A stretch of DNA of 25,465 bases, taken from NCBI GenBank assembly GCA_902475025.1, contig CABRXX010000035.1, forward strand, positions 1 to 25,465, written 5' to 3'. Under the pieces are notes generated by a model. It worked only from the letters and a program-made list of their open reading frames with translations. It was not told where the DNA came from and did not search any database. This document shows, piece by piece, positions 1-5,943 of the stretch. The DNA is from Merdiplasma sp905207905 (GTDB lineage: Bacteria; Bacillota; Clostridia; Lachnospirales; Lachnospiraceae). Made by a program: the position numbers and the translations under genes. Numbering within the stretch: position 1 is the first letter of the stretch; each line of letters begins with the position of its first letter.

Positions 1-12
1 GCCGTAGGCGGA

Positions 13-38
13 GAAGTCTGCGAGCAGACTTCTTTTTA
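13..38 (+). terminator. Rho-independent terminator of an upstream gene
   Basis: A perfect 8-bp stem (13-20 with 25-32) closes a CGAG loop and is followed by five T residues at 33-37. There is no T-run on the opposite strand, so it acts on the + strand. It must end a transcript that starts left of the window. Confidence 0.8.
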
Positions 39-173
39 TAGTAAAGTTTGATTTTTATGACTCTTTGTCAGGAGTTGGGAAAATTTATTTTTAATTTCGT
101 AAGATTGGATTTTTGATACCCGAATCCTAATATATAGAATAGAAAGATAATAAATAAAAACAGAAACGATACA

Positions 174-198
174 CCGGGCTTTTTCTGAGGAAGTCCGG
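174..198 (+). other. Small hairpin in the intergenic leader/3' UTR
   Basis: An 8-bp stem with one G-U pair (174-181 with 191-198) lies about 25 bases before a terminator. It may be part of the 3' end of a small transcript ending at 258. I see no open reading frame around it. The stretch 39-173 is AT-rich, and I see no gene in it. Confidence 0.35.
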
Positions 199-223
199 CA
201 GAAGCGCGCTGCAGATCAGTAAG

Positions 224-262
224 GGACATTCCGATGTAAAAGTCAGAATGTCCTTTTTGTTT
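224..262 (+). terminator. Rho-independent terminator upstream of the MATE promoter
   Basis: The stem GGACATTC (224-231) pairs perfectly with GAATGTCC (246-253) and is followed by TTTTTGTTT. It sits 65 bases before the MATE promoter and insulates it from upstream transcription. Confidence 0.8.
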
Positions 263-322
263 GGCGCTTTGGGGATAAGTTTCTAAGAAGGAAAAAATAA
301 TTGCAAATTATCTAAAATAAAT

Positions 323-340
323 ATTGACCGATCGGTCAAT
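323..340. promoter_or_regulatory. TetR-type operator O1 (MATE promoter)
   Basis: This is a perfect 18-bp palindrome, ATTGACCGATCGGTCAAT, centred at 331/332. Its core GACC-N4-GGTC (326-337) begins two bases into the -35 box. The same RACY-N4-GGTY pattern recurs at 362-373, 1885-1896 and 1918-1929. It is the likely target of the TetR protein encoded at 1955. Confidence 0.75.
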
Positions 341-352
341 AAGCAGTAGAAT
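324..352 (+). promoter_or_regulatory. Promoter of the MATE gene
   Basis: The -35 box TTGACC (324-329) and the -10 box TAGAAT (347-352) are 17 bases apart. The predicted start of transcription is near 359. The -35 box lies inside the first TetR-type operator and the start site lies beside the second, so this looks like a repressed promoter. Confidence 0.7.
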
Positions 353-357
353 ACAAT

Positions 358-377
358 TATAAACCAGACGGTTTATA
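358..377. promoter_or_regulatory. TetR-type operator O2 (MATE promoter)
   Basis: Inverted repeat TATAAACC-AGAC-GGTTTATA (8-bp arms, 4-bp spacer) covers the predicted transcription start. Its core AACC-N4-GGTT matches the operator pattern RACY-N4-GGTY. The centre is 36 bases from that of the first operator. Confidence 0.65.
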
Positions 378-465
378 ATAAAACAAATACAGGAAGAGCA
401 TTTAAGAAAAAGCGCCGGAGGAAATAAATCGGCGGGGTGAGAGTGGAGAATGGTAGGTGATTTGA

Positions 466-1875
466 ATGAAGAAGAATCAAACTGCTCAAAAGGAATCGCT
501 TCTATCTTCGGTAAAACCGTCCAAAGCGATTGTTGATCTTGCAGTGCCGGCAACGCTGGCACTGCTGGCCAAGGCGGTGTACAACATTGTAGATACCGCC
601 TACATTGGAATGCTGGACAGCGATATTGCCCTTGCGGCAGTGGGGGTTACCCTGCCGCTGCTGCTGATTATGGTGTCCATAGAAAATATTTTTGCGGCAG
701 GCGCGGGCGTGCTGGCCGGCCGTCAGCTGGGGGAGAATAATAAGGAGGAGGCCAGCCGGACAGTCACCACCATTGTGGGCTTCTCTGTGTTTGTGGGAGC
801 GGTTTTGTGTGTGGCTGGCCTCTTGTTTATGGAACCGCTGCTTCGTTCTTTCGGGGCATCCGATGCCGTCCTGCCCCAAGCCAGGGACTATGCCTTCTGG
901 ATGTTTATTGCAGCGCTGTTTAACCTGCCGGCTCAGAGTATGAACTGCGCTGCACGGGCAGAATCTTCAGTGAAGATTTCTTCCATTGCCGTGATCGCAG
1001 GGGCGGCGCTGAATGTACTTTTGGATCCGATATTTATGTTTTCCTGGGGCCTGGATATGGGAGTGGAGGGAGCCTCCCTTGCCACCACCATTTCCCAGTG
1101 TGTAACCTTTGTGATTTTGCTGTGCTTTTATCTGGGCGGATTTTCAGTGATCAAGATCAGTCCCAGAGGATTTAAGCTCTCCGCCCGGTTTATCTGGGAC
1201 GTGATTTCCATCGGGATTCCTACAGCAGTGATCCAGATCTGTCTGGCAGCGGCCACCTCTCTTACCAATATTGCTGCAAAGACGCTTCCAGATTCTGATC
1301 TGATTATTGCAGCCTACGGCGTTGTCCAGCGGCTGGTTCTGATTGGATGCTATGTGATCATGGGGTTTATGCAGGGGTATCAGCCGGTAGCCTCCTATGC
1401 TTTTGGGGCCGGAAATAAGGAGCGCTTCGGAAAATCCGCCAGATTTGCTTTCCAGGGATCCCTGGTTTTGACGATTCTTGTGGCGGCAGTTTACATTGTA
1501 CTGGCGAAGCCTCTGATTCTGCTGTTTAACCGCAATCCCCTGGTGGTGGAGTACGGAAAATGGCTGCTGATCTCCCAGGTGGCCCTGTATCCGGCCTTTG
1601 GCCTGTGTTATATGATGACCATTACGTTTCAGACCATAGGATCTTCTAAAATGGGGCTGTTTCTCTCTTTGATCCGTCAGTGTCTGTTTTATATTCCCTT
1701 TATTTTGACTCTGCCGGGGCTTCTGGGAGTGAGAGGCATTTATTTTTCCCAGCCGGCGGCGGATTTTCTGACCCTTCTGGTGTGCGTCTGCCTGATTAAG
1801 CCCATGAAGCGGGGAATTTTGAAAAATATGGATTTGAAAAAGCAGGAAAGGACAGTTGTAGAAGCTGAAATATAA
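466..1875 (+). CDS. MATE family efflux transporter
   Basis: A 469-aa multidrug and toxin extrusion (MATE) transporter, an inner-membrane protein that exports cationic compounds in exchange for Na+ or H+. The N-terminal motif 'VDLAVPATLALLAKAVYNIVD' followed by 'TAYIG' is typical of the family, as are about twelve hydrophobic segments in two pseudo-repeats and the 'AGAALNVLLDPIFMF' motif near residues 180-200. Length is normal (about 450). The ATG is preceded by a modest GGTAGGTG site; no better start exists upstream. Expression is probably repressed by the TetR protein encoded 80 bases downstream, since two operators lie on its promoter. The substrate cannot be read from the sequence. A tail of about 20 charged residues is cytoplasmic and unremarkable. 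Confidence 0.93.
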   Translation: MKKNQTAQKESLLSSVKPSKAIVDLAVPATLALLAKAVYNIVDTAYIGMLDSDIALAAVGVTLPLLLIMVSIENIFAAGAGVLAGRQLGENNKEEASRTVTTIVGFSVFVGAVLCVAGLLFMEPLLRSFGASDAVLPQARDYAFWMFIAALFNLPAQSMNCAARAESSVKISSIAVIAGAALNVLLDPIFMFSWGLDMGVEGASLATTISQCVTFVILLCFYLGGFSVIKISPRGFKLSARFIWDVISIGIPTAVIQICLAAATSLTNIAAKTLPDSDLIIAAYGVVQRLVLIGCYVIMGFMQGYQPVASYAFGAGNKERFGKSARFAFQGSLVLTILVAAVYIVLAKPLILLFNRNPLVVEYGKWLLISQVALYPAFGLCYMMTITFQTIGSSKMGLFLSLIRQCLFYIPFILTLPGLLGVRGIYFSQPAADFLTLLVCVCLIKPMKRGILKNMDLKKQERTVVEAEI

Positions 1876-1882
1876 AAAGTTA

Positions 1883-1911
1883 TTGACTACTCGGTCTGTT
1901 TCGTGTAAACT
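1883..1911 (+). promoter_or_regulatory. Promoter of the tetR-alarmone synthetase-antiporter operon
   Basis: TTGACT (1883-1888) and TAAACT (1906-1911) are separated by exactly 17 bases, in the 79-base gap after the MATE stop codon. No terminator separates MATE from tetR, so read-through from the MATE promoter may add to expression. Confidence 0.7.
1885..1896. promoter_or_regulatory. TetR-type operator O3 (tetR promoter)
   Basis: GACT-ACTC-GGTC fits RACY-N4-GGTY. It begins two bases into the -35 box, the same offset as O1 on the MATE promoter. With O4 it also forms a long imperfect inverted repeat (1882-1897 against 1917-1932, 13 of 16 positions). Confidence 0.6.
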
Positions 1912-1917
1912 GTGATA

Positions 1918-1929
1918 GACCGGGTGGTT
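1918..1929. promoter_or_regulatory. TetR-type operator O4 (tetR promoter)
   Basis: GACC-GGGT-GGTT fits the operator pattern RACY-N4-GGTY and lies over the predicted start of transcription, mirroring O2 upstream of MATE. Centre-to-centre distance to O3 is 33 bases. This implies autoregulation of the repressor. Confidence 0.6.
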
Positions 1930-1954
1930 AATAAATGGAACAAGGAGGTGGAAT

Positions 1955-2578
1955 ATGCGGAAAGAAGAAAAGACAAGACGCACCTATGAACGGATCCTGT
2001 CTGCGGCTATCGAAGAGTTCGGAACCAAGAGCTATGACAATGCTTCCTTGACAACTCTCTGCAATGAGAAGCAGATTTCTAAGGGGCTGATCTACCATAA
2101 TTTTAAGAACAAAGATGAGCTGTATTTAAAATGTGTGGAGACCTGCTTTGAAGCCATAACAGACTATTTTGAAAATCAGGATAACAGGGTAGGAAGCGTG
2201 CAGGAGAGAATGAAGCGTCTGTTTCAGATTCGCCAGCAGTTCTTTCAGGAGAATCCCTATTACTGCAACCTGTTTTTCAATACAGTTTTTCAGCCGCCCA
2301 AGCATCTTCGCAGTGAGATTCAGGAGCTTCGGAAAAAATATGATGAATTTTATGTCACTCGTTTCCGGGAGCTGTTGCAGCAGCTAAAGCTGCGGGATGG
2401 GATTACTGTGGATGCGGCTATGGAATATTTTTTGGCGTTTCTGGAGATGTTTAACGGATATTTTCAGAGTAAATCCGGTGAAAACGGAGATCTTCATGCC
2501 CTGATAGAGGATCATGAGGTAAACCTTTCTAAAATTTTGGACATTATGTTATATGGAGTGGCAAAAGAAGGATTGTGA
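1955..2578 (+). CDS. TetR/AcrR family transcriptional regulator
   Basis: A 207-aa one-component regulator. The N-terminal helix-turn-helix occupies residues 10-55: 'RILSAAIEEFG', then 'ASLTTLCNEKQISKGLIYHNF' with the diagnostic 'GxxYxxFxxKxEL' signature ('NFKNKDEL'). The C-terminal part is an all-helical ligand-binding and dimerisation region that cannot be assigned to a ligand by eye. It has an excellent ribosome site (AAGGAGGTGG, 1942-1951). Its stop overlaps the start of the next gene (TGATG), so the two are translationally coupled. Operator-like sites on its own promoter and on that of MATE suggest that it represses both. It most likely senses a compound exported by the MATE pump; that is inference. 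Confidence 0.93.
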   Translation: MRKEEKTRRTYERILSAAIEEFGTKSYDNASLTTLCNEKQISKGLIYHNFKNKDELYLKCVETCFEAITDYFENQDNRVGSVQERMKRLFQIRQQFFQENPYYCNLFFNTVFQPPKHLRSEIQELRKKYDEFYVTRFRELLQQLKLRDGITVDAAMEYFLAFLEMFNGYFQSKSGENGDLHALIEDHEVNLSKILDIMLYGVAKEGL

Positions 2579-3333
2579 TGGAGAAGATGGAGGACGTAAC
2601 CTTTGACCAATTAATCACTGTAGATAAGCCTGAAATTTTTCTGGAGTCAGCCCAGCCGTTTATGAAACTGATGATGCAGTATCAATGCGCGATGCTGGAG
2701 ATCCAGACAAAGTTTCAGGTTTTAAATGCAGAATTATCCCTGGACAGCGATCAGAACCCCATTGAAACCATTTCCTGCAGATTGAAAAAGCCCATCAGTA
2801 TTATTGAAAAACTGAAAAGGAAAAATTTTGAGGTGACGGTTGAGAATATTGAGAAGCATCTGCAGGACGTGGCGGGAGTCAGAGTAATCTGTTCCTTTCC
2901 CAGGGATATTTACATTCTGGCGGATAAGATTTGTTCCCAGGACGATATCCGTCTGATTGCCAAAAAGGATTATATTCAGAAACCCAAAAAGAACGGATAC
3001 CGAAGCCTGCACCTGATTTTGGAGGTGCCGGTGTTTTTTTCCAATGAGACCAAGCCTATGAAAGTGGAGGTGCAGCTGCGCACCATTGCCATGGATCTGT
3101 GGGCCAGCATAGAACACAAGATTAAATATAAGAAAGAAATAAAAAGAGATTCCCGGAAGATGGAACGGGAGCTGTGTCTCTGTGCGGAACAGCTGCACCG
3201 GGTGGACCTGCGGATGCAGGAGATTGGTCAAGAGATAGAGAAAGAAAATGAGAATGTTGTTGAGGACAAAAGCGGATGCCCATTTGCACCTGGCATTAGT
3301 ACAATAGCAGAAATGAACCTGGAGGAAGAATGA
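2578..3333 (+). CDS. RelA/SpoT-domain small alarmone synthetase (GTP pyrophosphokinase)
   Basis: A 251-aa stand-alone (p)ppGpp synthetase of the RelQ/YjbM type, which transfers pyrophosphate from ATP to GTP or GDP. Seen: 'RLKKPISIIEKLKRK' near residues 65-80, 'LQDVAGVRVIC' with the conserved Asp near 100, 'PKKNGYRSLHL' near 135-145 and 'VEVQLRTIAMDLWASIEH' near 164-181. There is no HD hydrolase, TGS or ACT domain, so it should synthesise but not degrade. The last 50 residues are a charged helical tail containing 'CLCAEQ' and 'GCPFAP'. I chose ATG 2578 over the GTG three bases upstream; AAGAAGGA at 2564-2571 serves it. It sits between tetR and an antiporter gene with one-base spacings, which suggests that alarmone production is tied to the TetR signal. 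Confidence 0.92.
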   Translation: MEKMEDVTFDQLITVDKPEIFLESAQPFMKLMMQYQCAMLEIQTKFQVLNAELSLDSDQNPIETISCRLKKPISIIEKLKRKNFEVTVENIEKHLQDVAGVRVICSFPRDIYILADKICSQDDIRLIAKKDYIQKPKKNGYRSLHLILEVPVFFSNETKPMKVEVQLRTIAMDLWASIEHKIKYKKEIKRDSRKMERELCLCAEQLHRVDLRMQEIGQEIEKENENVVEDKSGCPFAPGISTIAEMNLEEE

Positions 3334-3334
3334 C

Positions 3335-5191
3335 ATGATAGTTTTAGCAGTAAGGTTATTGGCAGCCATTGCGCTGGCATTTTTAGCAGGAAAGCTGATC
3401 TCGAAGATCAAACTGCCGTCGATTTTGGGCTGGCTGATCGCAGGAATGATTTTAGGACCCCATGCGGTTTCCCTGATGAACCAGGAAATTCTGGACGCTT
3501 CCTGGTATCAGACCATAGTGCATATTTTGGAATGTGCAGTGGGATTAATGATCGGCACCGAGCTGGTGTGGAATAAGATCAAGCGTTCCGGAAAGGCCAT
3601 TGTGATCACTACCTTGACCCAGTCCATAGGAACCTTTTTATTTGTATCCCTTGTCTTTGGAATTGTATTTTCAATTCAGGGTATCCCTCTGTACCTGGCC
3701 TTTTTATTCGGCGGCATTGCCCTGGCAACGGCTCCGGCTCCGGCTCTGTCCATTGTGCGGGAATTTAAGACCAGAGGCCCGGTGACCAATACCCTGATTC
3801 CCATGGCGGCCTTAGATGATATTGTGGGATGTATTATTTTCTTTACGACGATTGCCATTGTGGCCGGAAATCTCTCTGCAGGGGAACTGCCTGCCTACAT
3901 GATCGCTCTGGTGGTGCTTCTCCCTCTGGTAATTGGGGTGGTCACAGGGCTGCTGGCTGGTGTATTATTGAGAAAGGAGAGAAGTCCCAAAGCCACTTTG
4001 GCGCTCTTGATTGTGAACATCCTGATTGCATCAGGTGTGGGATTTTTCTTTAACTATGCAGTAATGCCCAAGCCGGTGCTGAACTTTATGCTGATCGGTA
4101 TGGCGTTTTCCGCTACCTTTTCCAATATGATGACAGAGAAACGGCTGGAAGAGATCATGCAGGGATTCAATCCCTTCCTGGGAATTGCAATGATCATTGT
4201 GATCCTGAATCTGGGAGCGCCGCTGGATTATCATCTGATTATGGGAGCGGGCCTGTTTACCGTGATCTATATTGCAGCCAGAGCCTTTGGTAAATATTTC
4301 GGCGCTTATTTTGGCGCCAGCATCACAAAATCACCTAAAACAGTGAAAAAATATCTGGGTCTGACGCTTCTCCCCCATTCCGGCGTGTCTTTGGTCTTTA
4401 CAGGAATCGCAGTTTCCGTGCTGAGTGTCCCTGCTCCGGAGTGCGCAGGAATTATTCAGGGAACGATTGCAGCGGCAGCGGTGATCAATGAAATTATTGC
4501 TGTGATTGTGGCGAAAAAAGGCTTTGAGTGGGCCGGAGAATTTGACAGCAGCCAGAACGCTGCGGACAGAGTTGGTCAGGAACAGCCAAATCCCATTATC
4601 ATTACCATCAGCAGACAGCATGGAAGCGGCGGCAGAGAAGTGGGAAAACAGCTTTCAGAACGTCTTGGGATCCCCTTCTATGATCATGATCTGATCGAGA
4701 TGGCAGCTCAGTCCTGTCCCATTGATAAAAGCTTCTTTGAAAATCCGGACGCTAAGGGAGCCGGCGGCTTCTGGCATGAGCTGGGAGAGGGAATGAAGCT
4801 GGATCTATCCATGACAGATAAGGCGTTTATGCACCAGGCTTCTGTGATCCGGGAGATCGCCGGGAAGGGTGGCTGTATTATCGTGGGACGCTGCGCAGAC
4901 TACGTATTAAGGGACTATGCAAATATCCTGAAGGTGTTTGTCTATGCAGATCTGGACAGTCGTAAGGAACGAATCGAGCAGATCTACCATGAGGCGGACG
5001 AGAAAGCCCTGAGTAAAATCGAAAAGACAGATAAGAAACGGGCGTCCTATTACCGGTACTATACGGGTCAGAATTTCGGAGAGGCAAAAAACTATGATGT
5101 CTGCCTGAACAGCAGCCTTTTGGGCATTGACAGATGCGTGGAGCTAATCCAGGCCGCTTATGCCCAGTTGGCGGAAAAAGCTGCTAAGTAG
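3335..5191 (+). CDS. Cation:proton antiporter (CPA2-like) fused to a cytidylate-kinase-like domain
   Basis: A 618-aa two-part protein. Residues 1 to about 390 form a Na+/H+ exchanger-type membrane domain with roughly a dozen helices; 'KIKLPSILGWLIAGMILGP' near residues 27-46 and 'FKTRGPVTNTLIPMAALDDIVG' near 145-170 (the membrane Asp-Asp pair of cation/proton antiporters) are diagnostic. Residues about 420-618 form a soluble nucleotide-kinase-like domain of the cytidylate_kin2 type: 'ITISRQHGSGGREVG' (P-loop variant), 'GIPFYDHDLIEMAAQ', and 'GCIIVGRCADYVLRD'. One continuous reading frame joins them, so the fusion is not an assembly join at this level. It starts one base after the alarmone synthetase, with GGAGGAAG inside the end of that gene. 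The kinase substrate is unknown; a nucleotide-sensing gate for the antiporter is one possibility. Confidence 0.88.
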   Translation: MIVLAVRLLAAIALAFLAGKLISKIKLPSILGWLIAGMILGPHAVSLMNQEILDASWYQTIVHILECAVGLMIGTELVWNKIKRSGKAIVITTLTQSIGTFLFVSLVFGIVFSIQGIPLYLAFLFGGIALATAPAPALSIVREFKTRGPVTNTLIPMAALDDIVGCIIFFTTIAIVAGNLSAGELPAYMIALVVLLPLVIGVVTGLLAGVLLRKERSPKATLALLIVNILIASGVGFFFNYAVMPKPVLNFMLIGMAFSATFSNMMTEKRLEEIMQGFNPFLGIAMIIVILNLGAPLDYHLIMGAGLFTVIYIAARAFGKYFGAYFGASITKSPKTVKKYLGLTLLPHSGVSLVFTGIAVSVLSVPAPECAGIIQGTIAAAAVINEIIAVIVAKKGFEWAGEFDSSQNAADRVGQEQPNPIIITISRQHGSGGREVGKQLSERLGIPFYDHDLIEMAAQSCPIDKSFFENPDAKGAGGFWHELGEGMKLDLSMTDKAFMHQASVIREIAGKGGCIIVGRCADYVLRDYANILKVFVYADLDSRKERIEQIYHEADEKALSKIEKTDKKRASYYRYYTGQNFGEAKNYDVCLNSSLLGIDRCVELIQAAYAQLAEKAAK

Positions 5192-5329
5192 CCGGAGTTT
5201 GACAATCGGCCAGAGGCGGCCTGGCGGACACGCCCGCAGCGCAAAGGCTGTCGGAAACGCTGATGGATACGAAAAAATAGAGAGACGATAGAGGTGCGGC
5301 GGTAACGCAACCTGTCTGGAAAAAGGAAG

Positions 5330-5379
5330 AACTGCCCTAAGGCTTCGGAAAGAACCGGATCGTTGGGGCAGTTTTCTCT
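5330..5379 (+). terminator. Terminator of the tetR-antiporter operon
   Basis: AACTGCCC (5330-5337) pairs with GGGCAGTT (5366-5373), followed by TTCTCTT. The loop holds a smaller GGCTTCGG..CCGG structure. It ends the operon about 140 bases after the antiporter stop. The stretch 5192-5329 holds GC-rich short repeats, and I see no gene in it. Confidence 0.75.
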
Positions 5380-5408
5380 TGCTGTATAGGATCAGGGGGC
5401 AAACCCGT

Positions 5409-5588
5409 ATGTTCTACAAACTGAATATTTCCCAAAACTTCACGCCGGGCTTCATTATGGCTCTATATACATTTGGCAGAGAACTGAAATGGAAACCACA
5501 TATCTGAAGGTGGATCCGTGGGCAAGATTATTATTTGGTAGTCTATGAAAATGAAAGAATTACCTGGCACTACTGCCGAGCGGTGTGA
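5409..5588 (+). pseudogene. Decayed IS91-like transposase remnant
   Basis: The frame starting at 5409 reads 'FTPGFIMALYTFGRELKW' then 'KPHI' and stops at 5505. This resembles the core 'PGFIMALHTFGRDLKWNPHIH' of IS91-family (Y2/transposase_32) proteins from Clostridia. The same frame continues past the stop as 'VVYENERITWHYCR', which resembles the later 'YDG..VTF.Y.RHE' segment of these transposases, as if the region between had been deleted. No ends, no origin-like sequence and no intact frame remain. The match is from memory of the family and needs a search. The rest of 5589-5780 holds no gene that I can support. Confidence 0.55.
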
Positions 5589-5599
5589 AAAGTCGGCAG
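5573..5599. repeat. Perfect 7-bp inverted repeat
   Basis: CTGCCGA (5573-5579) and TCGGCAG (5593-5599) flank a 13-base loop at the end of the transposase remnant. There is no T-run after it. It may be a leftover of the element or chance. Confidence 0.3.
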
Positions 5600-5782
5600 A
5601 TCAAATCAGGATCTATCTTCTATTAGTTGACTGTATCGATATTGTTTTAGTATGGAATGGTCTTTTGGAGCAATCTGAGAGACTTTTTTTAAATAAAAAT
5701 GCCGTCGGGTATGCCAACAAGAAAGAACATACTAATTTGCGCATATTTGGTGAGGCCTGAGTTTGTTGTTGATTGAGAACCA

Positions 5783-5811
5783 TTGATTTCTTCCTGAGAC
5801 TGTATTATACT
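5783..5811 (+). promoter_or_regulatory. Promoter of the LRR protein gene
   Basis: TTGATT (5783-5788) and TATACT (5806-5811) are exactly 17 bases apart, a near-consensus sigma-A promoter. The predicted leader is about 125 bases long and ends in the ribosome site AAGGGGAGGAA near 5928. Confidence 0.7.
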
Positions 5812-5943
5812 TTTAGATAAGAAGCCAGATACGCGCAAAACCTGGATAAGGGTCAAGCATAAGCGGAGGGAAAATTCAGCAGGAAATAAAATGGGATTCG
5901 AGACAAACGTTATCCAGGAAGAAATCAAGGGGAGGAATCGGTT

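Noticed and set aside
160..260. Possible riboswitch before the MATE gene
   Set aside because: The hairpins end in a terminator at 258, but the MATE promoter lies downstream at 324-352, so they are not in the MATE leader. No known riboswitch core is visible.
1144..1983. Long minus-strand open frame opposite the MATE gene
   Set aside because: It mirrors a well-supported transporter gene, has no family motif and is rich in His, Gln and Asn, as expected of an antisense frame.
2734..3411. 225-codon minus-strand frame opposite the alarmone synthetase
   Set aside because: Antisense shadow of a gene with clear catalytic motifs.
5545..5760. 71-codon plus-strand frame with 'IYLLLVDCIDIVLVWNGLL'
   Set aside because: It overlaps the transposase remnant in another frame, has no ribosome site (TTTGGTAGTCT precedes the ATG) and matches no family I know.
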